A stretch of DNA of 64,000 nucleotides from assembly GCF_009905615.1 (NCBI RefSeq), contig NZ_JAAAKW010000001.1, forward strand, positions 186,001 to 250,000, written 5' to 3'. The DNA comes from Pseudomonas sp. SLFW (lineage in GTDB: Bacteria; Pseudomonadota; Gammaproteobacteria; Pseudomonadales; Pseudomonadaceae). A program made the position numbers and the translations under genes. Of this stretch, positions 24,150 through 34,100 are shown piece after piece; within the stretch, counting starts at the first letter, position 1, and each line of letters begins with the position of its first letter. The notes beneath the pieces are model-generated. The model was not told the origin of the DNA. It saw nothing but the letters and a program-made list of their open reading frames with translations, and ran no database searches.

Positions 24150-26474
24150 TCAGCCCAGCCCCGCCAACAAATCGCGGGCTGTCTGTTGCGGACCGTCATC
24201 GGACTCGGCGATGACCTCTTCCAGCAGGCGCCGCGCTTCGTCGATGCTGCCCTCGTCGATCAACACCTGAGCTTCGTTGATCTTGCTCAGCGGCGCTTCT
24301 TCCTCGATGTCCATCAGATCGAACTCGGTGTCGTCGGTCATGAAACTGTCGAGAAAGGCGTCGTCCATCAAATCGCTGTTGCTCTGCGCCACCGATTCGG
24401 GCTCGGATTCGGTCTCGAAGTGCAGCTCCATGTCTGGCGACCCATCCTCTTCGGCAAAGTCGCTGAGGAACTGCTCCTCCGGCATTTCGAAGACTTCCGG
24501 CAGCTGCTTGAGGTCCGAGGCGAACAAGGGGTCCAACTCGGGCTCGGCATCCGGCGCAGGTTTGCGCGGGGCCGGGGCGCTGTCGAAGGGATCGACCAGG
24601 TCCCAATCGGCGTCCATGGACAAGTCGTCCAGGTTGAGCTGGAAGTCGTCGACCGGTTCGGGATTGAGCGCTGCAGCCGCATTTTCGTCCAACTGCGCAG
24701 GCGCTTTTTCAAGATTGACTGCGGCAGCGGCAGCCGCTGCGACCACCGCCGCCCCCGCCACGGCCGGTACGACCGATGAGGTTTTCTCGACAGAGACAGG
24801 CGCCACGGCCGGTTTGAGTTTCGGATAACGGGCGCGAATTTCCTGCAACTTCTGAGGCTCGATGCCCTGGTTCAACAAGATCTTTTCTTCTTCGTCGAAC
24901 CCGGCCAGGTCGCCTTGCTCGCCAAGCAACTCCAGGATGCGCAGGCGCACGTCGGTGCGTTGCGGCTGCCGATCAAGGGCTTCGCGGAGAATGGCCTGAG
25001 CCTCGGCAAAACGGCCATAGGCGATGTAAATGCTGGCGCCGTCGAGGGCATCCGTCGCCGCACCGGCCAGCCGCTGGCCGCCCGACGCAGCCGGGGTGGT
25101 GGCCGTTGTGGCCGCTGGACGTGGCGTGACCGCAGGCACTTCAAACACCGGGGTGACGGTTCCCTGTGCAGGTTTGATGATCGGTTCGACAGGCTCAGGC
25201 CCTGCTCCCGGCTGAGCCCCTGACTCGACCAGCCGATTCTTGAGCCGATTGCGGCGCACCGACCAACCCAGCGCCAACAACAGCACCAGCAGCAACAGGC
25301 CAGCCAGAATCGTCGTCCACGGCAGCTCATCGTCCTCGACCACCGGAGCGGGAGCGGGCGCCGGGGCTGGAGCGGGTGTCGCCGCCGGTTCGGTTTTCTG
25401 CACCGGCGCAGTGGCAACGGGCGCAGGCGGTGGCACGGGTCTGGCCGCCAGCGCCTTCATTTCGGCCAGTTGGGTCTGCAATTCAATGATCTGTTTGTTT
25501 TTTGCCGCGTCGTCTTCCGAGACCTGCGCAACCTGGGTTTTCAGGTCCTCGACCGTCTTGGCCAGTTGCTGGTTTTCCATGGCGGTGGCGGTCAACTGCT
25601 CGCCTGCGCTCTGCTTCACGGCGGGTGCGTTTGGCGCGGACACCGAAACGGAGGTTGGCGCGTTCGCCGCCGGAGCTGCGGCAGTCGCTGTACCTGCTGG
25701 CGCAGCTACCTTGGGTTCGGCGGCGTTGTCGGGGAGCAGCAGGCTCTGGCCGACTTTCAACTGGCTGCGGGTGCCTTGAGGGAACGCCTGGGGATTGAGC
25801 GCTTGAAGGGCAACGATCAGCTCGGCACTGGACGCTTTGCTGCCCGGCGCCTGAATCTGCCGCGCGATACCGGCCAGGGTGTCACCGGACACCACGGTGT
25901 AATGCTTGCCCTGCACCGCTTTCGGCGGGGCAACGGGCAGGCGCGACGCATCCGTTTTAGCAGCCGTCGCAGGCGAGTTGGTACGGCTGCGCGTGGCAGC
26001 CAGGCCAGCGGGAGAGTTCGGAGGGTCCAGCAGCACGGTGTATTCGTGGAACTGATCGCCGTTGGGGCGTGACAGGCGCACGACGAAATCCAGATAGGGC
26101 TCGGTGACAGCCTTGCGTGACTCCACATGGACGATGGCACGATTGCCTCGGATCACCGGGGTGAAATGCAGGTCATTGAGGAAGAACACCCGCTCCACGC
26201 CCGCCTTGGCGAACGCTTCAGTCGAGGCCAGGGTGACCACGATTTCTTCAGGGCTCAGGCCACCCGCCTCGATCAGCTCAATGTCCGCGTTAAAGGGCTG
26301 ACCCTGCGCGGAATGCAGCGTGATATCGCCCAGGCCCAATGCAGCGGCCGTGGCGCTGTGCAGCATGGTCGCAGAGGCGATTGCCAGCGTCAGCAACCCC
26401 GTGCGAAGACCCGACTGAACGCGAAATGATCCGTAACTCCCGCGCCGACTACCGGCCTGAAAACTCTTCAGCAT
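24150..26474 (-). CDS. FimV-like peptidoglycan-binding inner-membrane protein
   Basis: A 774-residue polar-hub-type protein. After a signal-like segment (TLAIASATMLHSATAAALG) comes the FimV N-terminal domain (GDITLHSAQGQPFNADIEL to RPNGDQFHEYTVLLDPP). A LysM domain (HYTVVSGDTLAGIARQI, near residues 195-250) follows, then a coiled coil (ENQQLAKTVEDLKTQV). A membrane span (ILAGLLLLVLLLALGW), an acidic cytoplasmic region with a TPR-like segment and the FimV C-terminal motif (INEAQVLIDEGSIDEARRLL) complete it. It is shorter than the main FimV and lacks neighbours of the canonical fimV locus, so it is probably the paralogue found beside recQ in pseudomonads. Confidence 0.85.
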   Translation of the reverse strand: MLKSFQAGSRRGSYGSFRVQSGLRTGLLTLAIASATMLHSATAAALGLGDITLHSAQGQPFNADIELIEAGGLSPEEIVVTLASTEAFAKAGVERVFFLNDLHFTPVIRGNRAIVHVESRKAVTEPYLDFVVRLSRPNGDQFHEYTVLLDPPNSPAGLAATRSRTNSPATAAKTDASRLPVAPPKAVQGKHYTVVSGDTLAGIARQIQAPGSKASSAELIVALQALNPQAFPQGTRSQLKVGQSLLLPDNAAEPKVAAPAGTATAAAPAANAPTSVSVSAPNAPAVKQSAGEQLTATAMENQQLAKTVEDLKTQVAQVSEDDAAKNKQIIELQTQLAEMKALAARPVPPPAPVATAPVQKTEPAATPAPAPAPAPAPVVEDDELPWTTILAGLLLLVLLLALGWSVRRNRLKNRLVESGAQPGAGPEPVEPIIKPAQGTVTPVFEVPAVTPRPAATTATTPAASGGQRLAGAATDALDGASIYIAYGRFAEAQAILREALDRQPQRTDVRLRILELLGEQGDLAGFDEEEKILLNQGIEPQKLQEIRARYPKLKPAVAPVSVEKTSSVVPAVAGAAVVAAAAAAAVNLEKAPAQLDENAAAALNPEPVDDFQLNLDDLSMDADWDLVDPFDSAPAPRKPAPDAEPELDPLFASDLKQLPEVFEMPEEQFLSDFAEEDGSPDMELHFETESEPESVAQSNSDLMDDAFLDSFMTDDTEFDLMDIEEEAPLSKINEAQVLIDEGSIDEARRLLEEVIAESDDGPQQTARDLLAGLG

Positions 26475-26611
26475 GCGAACCCTTATGAGGCAGGCTTCCC
26501 TGCAAATTTCGTTGTGCGGACACCATGTCCGGGCAGAATCAGTATGGGTGCAAATAGAACAGGATGTTTCGACAGGTTCAATGTATTTGTCGCTGGCGCA
26601 GGGCCATATCG

Positions 26612-27049
26612 TCAGGATTTTTCCAGATTGGCCAGAATTGTCGAGTGCACACGCATGCAGACCCGCAAATCTTCCTCGTCGATGCCCTCGAACAGCTCAT
26701 GGCGCAGTGCAGTGGCAATGGTCTCGATTTTTTCGATCAACGGCCGGGCGGTGTCGCTCAACAGGATTTTCTTCGCGCGGCGGTCTTCGACGACGGCCTG
26801 ACGCTTGACCAGGCCCTGGCTTTCCAGGCTGTCGAGCAAACGCGCCAGTGTCGGCCCTTCCACACCCACACTCTGTGCCAGCTCGCGCTGGGTAGGCGCC
26901 GCGTCCTTGAAACGCGCCAAATGCAGCAGCACCAGCCAGCGGGCCTGGGACAACCCGAGATCGGCCAACCGACGATCCAGCTCCGCACGCCAGCCACGGG
27001 ACAGATTGGCCAGTTGCATGCCAAAGCGGTGTTCTTCTGTTAACGGCAT
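26612..27049 (-). CDS. MarR/SlyA-family transcriptional regulator
   Basis: A winged-helix regulator of 145 residues. The DNA-binding region (TQRELAQSVGVEGPTLARLL) and wing (VEDRRAKKILLS) are typical of SlyA-type MarR proteins. It precedes the FimV-like operon by 137 bp on the same strand. A nested palindrome sits 11-50 bp upstream of its start and is a likely autoregulatory operator. The ligand is unknown. Confidence 0.88.
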   Translation of the reverse strand: MPLTEEHRFGMQLANLSRGWRAELDRRLADLGLSQARWLVLLHLARFKDAAPTQRELAQSVGVEGPTLARLLDSLESQGLVKRQAVVEDRRAKKILLSDTARPLIEKIETIATALRHELFEGIDEEDLRVCMRVHSTILANLEKS

Positions 27050-27059
27050 AGGTAACTCG

Positions 27060-27099
27060 ATGGTTAAAGATGATTCCTAATTAATAGGCAGCTAACCAT
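27060..27099. promoter_or_regulatory. Nested palindrome, probable MarR-type operator
   Basis: Outer arms ATGGTTA/TAACCAT (7 bp, perfect) enclose the inner near-palindrome CCTAATTAATAGG. AT-rich palindromes just upstream of the gene are usual for MarR/SlyA autoregulation. The promoter presumably overlaps it, although the boxes are not clear. Confidence 0.5.
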
Positions 27100-27183
27100 G
27101 GAGCATGGGACGAGGCAAGAGGCCGAATGTGGCGTTTCGTCGCAGAGGGCGTGTTTGGATAAGTCAGGTGCGCCACACATCAT

Positions 27184-27289
27184 GTGGGAGACGCCGGAGG
27201 GACGACGGCAGCGAAAGCGGTGAATCAGTTTCAATGATGCTCCCTGACACGACGCCTTCGCTGCCGTCGTAACCTCCGGCGTCTCCCAC
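27184..27289. repeat. REP pair, family C (GTGGGAGACGCCGGAGG)
   Basis: The left arm GTGGGAGACGCCGGAGGGAC continues into GACGGCAGCGAAAGCGG, and the inverted right arm ends CTCCGGCGTCTCCCAC. It lies downstream of recQ, between recQ and the MarR gene. Related arms occur near 42.4, 42.8, 46.6 and 59.85 kb. Confidence 0.85.
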
Positions 27290-27339
27290 GGGTTCAGCGT
27301 CGCACCGGATGCTGCTACAGGGTGGGGGCAAAATCGGCG

Positions 27340-29466
27340 TCAGACCTCGAATTCCGACTGCAACGCCGCGCGCACGCAGTACAGCACGCCCTCCGGCACC
27401 CGTCCTGTGAACAGTTCGGCGATGGCGGCCACGGGGGGCAGTTCGCCTTCGCCGTCGAGGAAGGCGTCCTGGATTTCGGTAAGCAGGTCTTCTGGCAGGT
27501 CCAGTGCCTGTTCCAGCGACAATTGCTGCTTGCCGATCGCTTCGGCCAGCATCGTGTAGACGTTTTTTTCCGAGCATTGCAGTTGGCCGGCGATCTGCAT
27601 CGGCGTCATGCCCGCGCGGGCGAGGCTGATCAGCTCGTGACGCAGGTCGGTGACCACCCGTGGCGCCGGGGCCGCGCCGCCCAGCACTTCGAGGAACGCC
27701 TCGCCATAACGCTCCAGCTTGCGCGCACCCACGCCGCTGACCCGCGCCATCTCGGCCATGGTGCCGGGCTGGCTGCGGAGCATTTCCAGCAGGGTCGAGT
27801 CCGGGAAGATGACGTAGGGCGGCACGCCATGTTCTTCCGCCAGCTTGCGGCGCAGCGCCCGCAGGGCTTCCCACTGCTCGCGCTCTTCGCCACGCACCAA
27901 TTGGCTCGCCGGGCTGCCGGACGCTTTCGCGGTAGTCTGGGGTTTGAGGTCGCGGCGCAACTCCAACGTGACTTCGCCGCGCAGCAGCGGGCGGCAGGTG
28001 TCGCTCAGGCGCAGGCCGCCATAGCCTTCAAGGTCGGTGTCCGCGAGACCACGGGCCACCAGTTGACGGAACAGCGTGCGCCATTCGTTCTCACTGCGGC
28101 CCTTTCCGACGCCAAACACGGCCAGCTTCTGATGCCCGAAGCTCTGGACCTTTTCGTTGTCCTTGCCCAGCAACACATCCACCAAATGACCGACGCCGTA
28201 ACGCTGGCCCGTCCGATAGATCGCCGACAGTGCCTGACGGGCGGGTTCTGTGGCGTCCCAGGTCTGCACGTCGTCGACGCAGTTGTCGCAGTGGCCGCAG
28301 GGGTTGGGCATGTCTTCGTCGAAATAGGCCAGCAGGGCCTGACGCCGACAGCGGGTTTCTTCACACAGCGACAACATGGCATCGAGCTTGTGTTGCTCCA
28401 CGCGCTTGTGGCGCTCGTCACCCTCGGAGTTCTGCAACATCTGCTTGAGCATCACCACGTCTTGCAGACCGTAGGCCATCCACGCGTCGGCGGGCAGACC
28501 GTCGCGCCCTGCCCGACCGGTTTCCTGGTAATAAGCTTCCAACGATTTGGGTAGGTCCATGTGCGCCACGAACCGGACGTTGGGCTTGTCGATGCCCATG
28601 CCGAACGCGATGGTCGCGACCATGATCAGGCCTTCTTCATTAAGGAAGCGGCGCTGATTGTTAGAGCGGGTCTCGATGGGCAGACCGGCGTGGTACGGCA
28701 ACGCCGGATAGCCGTTGTCGCTCAGAAACGCGGCGGTTTCCTCGACTTTCTTGCGCGACATGCAATAGACGATCCCGGCATCGCTGCGACGCTCGGACAG
28801 GAACGCCAGCAGCTGTTTGCGCGGCTGTTCCTTGGGCACGATGCGGTAAAAAATGTTGGGACGGTCGAAGCTCGACAGGAAACGCTCGGCGTTCTGCAGG
28901 TGCAGGCGGGTGACGATTTCTTCGCGGGTGCGCTTGTCGGCGGTGGCGGTCAGGGCGATGCGCGGCACGTCCGGAAACAGCTCGGCCAGTTGCCCCAGTT
29001 GCAGGTATTCCGGGCGAAAATCATGACCCCATTGCGACACGCAGTGGGCCTCGTCGATGGCGAACAGGGCGATCTTGAGGTTTTGCAGAAACGCCAGCAT
29101 GCGCGGCTGCACCAGACGTTCTGGCGCCAGATACAGCATTTTGACTTCGCCCAGCCGTATGCGGTTGGCCAGGTCCCGCTGCTGCTCCGCGCTGAGCGTG
29201 GAGTTCAGCGCTGCCGCCGAGACCCCGAGCTCTTCGAGGGTCGCGACCTGATCGTCCATCAATGCAATCAGCGGTGACACCACCACCGCCAGGCCATCGC
29301 GCAACAGGCCGGGCACCTGAAAGCACAGGGACTTGCCGCCACCGGTGGGCATCAACACCAACGCATCACCACCGCTGGCCACGCGCTCGATAATGGCACC
29401 CTGGCGACCACGGAAGCTGTCGTAGCCGAAGATGTCTTTAAGTACGCGTTGAGCCTGGTCGAGCAT
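27340..29466 (-). CDS. recQ: ATP-dependent DNA helicase RecQ
   Basis: A 3'-5' superfamily 2 helicase for recombination and repair, 708 residues. Motifs in order: Walker [11 protein letters not shown] (residues 39-48), DEAH-box [16 protein letters not shown], and motif [13 protein letters not shown] zinc-binding domain follows, with cysteines in [10 protein letters not shown] and NPCGHCDNC, then a winged-helix RQC domain, an HRDC domain and a helix-turn-helix-like C-terminal extension. The start [18 protein letters not shown] fits the family; 60 further upstream codons do not. It is slightly longer than E. coli RecQ (609 residues). Confidence 0.96.
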   Translation of the reverse strand: MLDQAQRVLKDIFGYDSFRGRQGAIIERVASGGDALVLMPTGGGKSLCFQVPGLLRDGLAVVVSPLIALMDDQVATLEELGVSAAALNSTLSAEQQRDLANRIRLGEVKMLYLAPERLVQPRMLAFLQNLKIALFAIDEAHCVSQWGHDFRPEYLQLGQLAELFPDVPRIALTATADKRTREEIVTRLHLQNAERFLSSFDRPNIFYRIVPKEQPRKQLLAFLSERRSDAGIVYCMSRKKVEETAAFLSDNGYPALPYHAGLPIETRSNNQRRFLNEEGLIMVATIAFGMGIDKPNVRFVAHMDLPKSLEAYYQETGRAGRDGLPADAWMAYGLQDVVMLKQMLQNSEGDERHKRVEQHKLDAMLSLCEETRCRRQALLAYFDEDMPNPCGHCDNCVDDVQTWDATEPARQALSAIYRTGQRYGVGHLVDVLLGKDNEKVQSFGHQKLAVFGVGKGRSENEWRTLFRQLVARGLADTDLEGYGGLRLSDTCRPLLRGEVTLELRRDLKPQTTAKASGSPASQLVRGEEREQWEALRALRRKLAEEHGVPPYVIFPDSTLLEMLRSQPGTMAEMARVSGVGARKLERYGEAFLEVLGGAAPAPRVVTDLRHELISLARAGMTPMQIAGQLQCSEKNVYTMLAEAIGKQQLSLEQALDLPEDLLTEIQDAFLDGEGELPPVAAIAELFTGRVPEGVLYCVRAALQSEFEV

Positions 29467-29644
29467 AAATACCCCGGATGGTGCCACGACAGCGGGTGAT
29501 ACATCGCTGTGGAAATCGCAAAGCGCGGCAGTATACCGGAGCGCCCCAAGAGATAGGACAGCGGTGACACGAGCGGTCGAAATTATCAAAAAGCCGATTC
29601 CACGCGGGCTGTGTAAAACGTCGCGAGCGAAGGCAAGACAAGGC

Positions 29645-29704
29645 AAAAACAGGCAGGAAAGCGGAGTCTAGGGTTTTCTAAATGAGCATTTCCTGCCTGT
29701 TTTT
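29645..29704. repeat. Perfect 16-bp stem-loop in the recQ/UPF0149 spacer
   Basis: AAAAACAGGCAGGAAA and its exact complement TTTCCTGCCTGTTTTT enclose a 28-nt loop with GGAGTCTAGGGTTTTCTAAA. It lies about 115 bp before the UPF0149 start in a 353-bp divergent spacer otherwise without genes. I recall similar sequences dispersed in Pseudomonas genomes, so it may be a repeat rather than a gene-specific element. The T-run on its plus-strand side could also terminate transcription. Confidence 0.6.
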
Positions 29705-29819
29705 AACGCAGTATTGCCGAGCGCAGCAGTTTTACGCAGTCCGCGAAGGCCTCGGCGCTGGCATCTACAAGCCCCAGAGCCTAGAATTCAGCATCGTTTA
29801 TTTCCAAGGTAGTCCGTCC

Positions 29820-30407
29820 ATGTCCTTCGCTGAGCAATTACACCGCCTGCAAGCCTTCCTCGATGCCGATGAGCTGCATGACGAAGCGCTGGACTATGTA
29901 GCCGCCCACGGCTACCTGACCGCGCTCTCGATCTGTGCTGAAACCGTGCCTGACCGGGAGTGGATCGACGCGCTGTTCGCCGAGCCGCCGCACTACGCGG
30001 ACAAGGCTCAGCACGAGGAAATCGAATCGACGCTGATCCTGCTCAAGGCGCACATCGCCCGTCAGCTGGCGTCGGATGAAGAATTCGAACTGCCCTGCGA
30101 TCTGGACCTGGGCGATGACCCGGACGACTCCGAACTGCGTGGCTGGTGCATCGGTTTCATGGAGGGTGTCTTCCTGCGTGAATCGGCGTGGTTCGAGAAC
30201 GACGAGGAAGAAGTCAGCGAGATGCTGTTGCCGATCATGGTCGGTTCGGGTCTGTTCGACGAGCAGGCCGAGTTCGCCGACATCGCGGCGGATGCGAACC
30301 TGATGGACGACATGATCGTGCAGATTCCTGAAGCGCTGACCGCGCTGTATCTGCTGCTGCATGCGCCGGACGAGAAACCGGCGATCCTCAAGCCGCGTCA
30401 CCACTGA
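29820..30407 (+). CDS. UPF0149 (YgfB/YecA) family protein
   Basis: A 195-residue acidic helical protein. MHDEALDYVAAHGYLTAL-like (DELHDEALDYVAAHGYLTAL) at the N-terminus and the conserved RGWCIGFMEGVFLRESAW mark the UPF0149 family. It lacks the C-terminal SEC-C zinc motif of true YecA. The biochemical function is unknown. The start is set by the MSFAEQLHRLQAFLDADEL N-terminus. It is divergent from recQ and 10 bp upstream of the DUF454 gene, suggesting co-transcription. Confidence 0.85.
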   Translation: MSFAEQLHRLQAFLDADELHDEALDYVAAHGYLTALSICAETVPDREWIDALFAEPPHYADKAQHEEIESTLILLKAHIARQLASDEEFELPCDLDLGDDPDDSELRGWCIGFMEGVFLRESAWFENDEEEVSEMLLPIMVGSGLFDEQAEFADIAADANLMDDMIVQIPEALTALYLLLHAPDEKPAILKPRHH

Positions 30408-30417
30408 GTCCGCGCCT

Positions 30418-30831
30418 ATGGCGCCAGGTGGTTCCAGTCATTCCCCCTCCCGCACGAGTCGGTCCCGGCTCGTGCGGATTCTGCTGCAGGGTGTCGGTTG
30501 GTTGAGTGTGGCGCTCGGCGTGATCGGGATTTTTCTTCCCGTGCTGCCGACGACGCCTTTTCTTCTCCTGGCCGCCGCCTGCTTCGCCCGCAGCTCTCCC
30601 CGTTTTTATCATTGGCTGGTCGATCACCCTCGGCTCGGTCCGTGGATTCGTGGGTATCTGGAGGGGGACGGGATTCCGCTGAAGGGCAAGGTCTACGCAA
30701 TCGGTTTGATGTGGCTGAGCATCGGGTTTTCGTGCTGGCTGGTGCCGATGGTGTGGGCACGGGTCGGGATGGTGGTGTGCGCGGTGGGGGTGACGGTTTA
30801 TATCTTGCGGCAGAAGACGTTAAAGCGGTAA
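30418..30831 (+). CDS. DUF454 (YbaN) family inner-membrane protein
   Basis: A 137-residue small membrane protein. The DUF454 core is present: GVGWLSVALGVIGIFLPVLP, then TTPFLLLAAACFARSSPRF, and later HPRLGPWIRGYLEG. Three to four hydrophobic spans are visible. The function of the family is unknown. The start ATG lies 10 bp after the UPF0149 stop. The stop codon abuts a truncated REPIN. Confidence 0.87.
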   Translation: MAPGGSSHSPSRTSRSRLVRILLQGVGWLSVALGVIGIFLPVLPTTPFLLLAAACFARSSPRFYHWLVDHPRLGPWIRGYLEGDGIPLKGKVYAIGLMWLSIGFSCWLVPMVWARVGMVVCAVGVTVYILRQKTLKR

Positions 30832-30898
30832 AGGCGGCGGTACGTCCGGTACATCTCCATCGCCTGAACCTCTTCGCGAATGAATTCGCTCTCACAGG
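30832..30898. repeat. Truncated REPIN (family A), left arm missing
   Basis: The core AGGCGGCGGTACGTCCGGTA and right arm CGCGAATGAATTCGCTCTCA are present. The left arm is absent, and the copy begins exactly at the base after the DUF454 stop codon. Confidence 0.8.
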
Positions 30899-30993
30899 GG
30901 TGTTGCGGCGCGTTTGAATCCTGTGAACGACACAATCCCGCCTCAGCAGCACCGCTACAGACTGCACAACCCTTGAACCCTGCGCGGTCTCCA

Positions 30994-31085
30994 CTGTGGG
31001 AGCGAATTCATTCGCGAAGGCGGCGGTACGTCCGATGCATCTCCATCGCCTGCCCATCCGTTCGCGAATGAATTCGCTCCTACAG
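30994..31085. repeat. REPIN, family A
   Basis: A full copy about 100 bp from the truncated one, with an almost identical core (GGCGGCGGTACGTCCGATGC). The two look like a local duplication. It lies between the convergent DUF454 and adhesin genes; the 332-bp gap holds nothing else I recognise. Confidence 0.9.
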
Positions 31086-31163
31086 AGGTGTTGCAGCGTG
31101 TCTGAATGGTGCGGTGTTCAAGGCACACCGCAAGCCTTGCCGCCAATCCTCACATCCTGCCGA

Positions 31164-34100
31164 TCACACCGTGTCCACTTTCAACGAATGATCCCCCAGC
31201 ATCCCGTTGATGATCGACGCCGTGTCTGCCCCGCCTGCGACTGCGCCACCCGCCCCTGGTGTGACGCCGTAGTGTTGGGCGAGATTCACTCCGGCGAGGT
31301 CGATGGTTTGCGTTGCCGCACCACCCGCAATGCTGCTGACGTCGATGGTCGAGACCAGCGATGACCCATTCCCGCTCACGCTGAAGTGCAGAAAGTTCTC
31401 CAGCGAGTTCGCATCCCCATGCTCGCCCTGCAACAGCTGCGAGAGGTCCAATTTGTCGATGCCGAAGTTGAAATCGGTGATCGTGTCGTGCCCGGTGTTA
31501 CCGGCTTGATAAAGGAAGGTGTCGTGCCCCGGCCCGCCGGTCAGGGTGTTATTGCCCGGGCCGCCGATGAGGGTGTCGTCGCCCGCCCCGCCGTTCAGCA
31601 CGTCGTTGCCCAGCCCGCCATTCAACACGTTGTTACCCGAGTCACCGGTCAGGTGGTCGTTGTAGTTCGAGCCGATCAGGTTCTGGATGTTCACCAGCGT
31701 GTCGGTGCCGGCCCCGCCTGTGTGCTGCGGCCCGGTTTCGGCGGTACTCACGGTCACGCCTGCCGTCGCCAGCGAGTAGTTGGCGGTGTTGTTGCCCGCG
31801 CCGCCGTCGAGCAGGTCGTTGCCCGGTCCGCTGAAGAGCATGTCATTGCCGTTGTCGCCAAACAGTTCGTTATTGCCCGGCCCCGCCACCAGCACGTCGT
31901 TGCCGTCGCCGCCGTGAAGTTCGCTGTTCGCCGCTCCGATCAACACGTCATCGCCCGTCGTGCCCAGGACGGTGTGACCGTCCTGATGGCTGATGTCGAT
32001 GGGCGCAGTGCTGCTGCCGCCGTGGGCATCGGTGAGGGTGTAGGTGCTGTGGACATCCGGCGTGGTGTTGACCGCCGCCGTGTCGATCGACAAATGCAGC
32101 TCGTAATTGCCCTGCAGGTCAGGGTCGGCCTGGTTGACCACGATCAGGCGGTACGTCCCGTCTTCGGTCGCGGTGAAGCTGCCGCCGTCGCTGAGGCTGT
32201 GGGCCGCGCCGTCTTCGAATTTCCAGGCCATGCCCAGCACGTCGTTGGTCAGGTTGTGGTCGACGGTGACGGTTTCCCCCGCTTTCAGCTGCACGCTGTA
32301 CAGGTCCTGAGCGTTGGAAGGTGATGCGTTGACCGCCCCGAGATAGCCGCTGATCACCAACAGCGCCGTGGTGGCGGTGTTGCTGAAGAAGTCGCTGCGG
32401 CTGAGGTTTTTCAACTGGTTGATGTCGCTGTCGGAGGTGCCGCTGAAATTGATGGTTTTCAGCGAGCCGGCCTTGAAGTCCGCCCCGCGCGACGTCCAGC
32501 CCGTGGCGAAACTGCCGGGCGAAACGGTCAATGCACCGCCAGTGCCGGGCTGGTCATTGGCCGCCAACGCCGCGCCGGGAATGACAATGCTCGACCCACT
32601 GAGGTTGGTGATGACGTTGTCGGCCACCGCCACCGGTGCGTCGTAGACCGGCGTCGGTGTGACTGCCCCACTCGCTTCGACGTGCACAACGAGATTGGCA
32701 CCGGCCAGGTCGCCGTCGTAATCGCTGAGCACGTAGTGAATGTTGTCCATCGCAGACTGCGTGAGGCCCGCCGCCGGGGTGTAGCTGTAGTCGCCGGTGT
32801 TCATGTTGACCACCAGCGTGCCGTGTTCGCCGGTCACGGTGAGGGTGTTGCTCATGCCCTCGAAGCTGCCGTGGTTCGGGCCGCCGCTCACGGTCACGCC
32901 GCCCTGATGGCTGAACGCCTGAGGATTGAACGTGTACGTCGTCCCATCGACGCTGATGGATTTGACGAAGCCCTGATCCGCGCCAAAGGTGCCGCCTTCC
33001 AGCAGGCTGCCCTGCACGCCACCCTGCACCGTGCCGCTGAGCACGGCGTTCAACTGGCCGAGGTCGGTGACGATCACCGCACTGGTGTTGCTGCCGGTGG
33101 CGCCGTTGTAGGCGACGGGGTTCAGGTACTGGCTGCTGATGTCAGTGCCGACGCCAATCGCGAAAGCGTTGATGCCATGACTGTCGAGGAAGTGGGTCCA
33201 CACCGCTTCTTCGCTTGGGCTGATGCCATCGCCGCGGGCCGGGTTCGGCACGCGATCCGGGTCAGAATGCTCTGGCGACACGGTCGGGTTGCCGTCCGAG
33301 AAGAAGTACGCCAGGTTCTGCGCCCCGGCGAGTGCGCCCTTCTGCACGAACGCGGTTTGCGCGGACGCCAGCGCCGCGTCGTAGTTGGTGCCGTTGCCGG
33401 CGGTGATCGCGTTGACCATGTTCTTGGCCGTGGCCACGTCGACCCACTGATCGCTGGCGATGTTGGCCTGGCTGTTGAACGTCACCAGTTGCACGCGCAC
33501 GTCGCCGAGGGCTTCGTACTTGTCGAGCAGCGCGACGATGGCTTGTTTTTCCAGTCCCAGACGGGTCAGTCCGTTGACCCCTGAGGCCTCGTTCATGCTC
33601 GCCGAGTTGTCGACGATAAGCATCAGGTTGCTGTTGACCGGGTCAGTGGTGACGGTTTTTTCAAGGTTTGCGGCCTGAGGTTGGTCGTCCACGATGTTGA
33701 CCACGATCTGCGCGGTCGAAGACTGGCCCAGCGAGTCGGTCACGGTATAGTTGAAGGCTTCGTGGGTGACGTTGGCCCCATCGTTGGCGGCAGGCGTGGT
33801 ACTCGGCGGTGAGGTCAGGGTGTAGGTGTAGCTGCCATCCGTGTTCAGGTGCAGCACGCCGTATTGCCCTTGAACGGTGCCGTTCTGCGCGCCTTCAGCG
33901 GTGAAGGTCAGCGCACCGGTGCCGCCCTGCACCGAGTTGGCGACGCTGCCGCTGCCGGTTTCTGCGGTGGAACCGGGATTGCTGCCGGTCACGATGCCGG
34001 GCGCCAGATCCTGCCCGTCTTTGTAGGTGTCGAGGGCGCTTTCCTGCACGGTGACGTCGTTGTCGTTGCAGGCAACCGGTGGGCACGGCGCGGCCACGTT

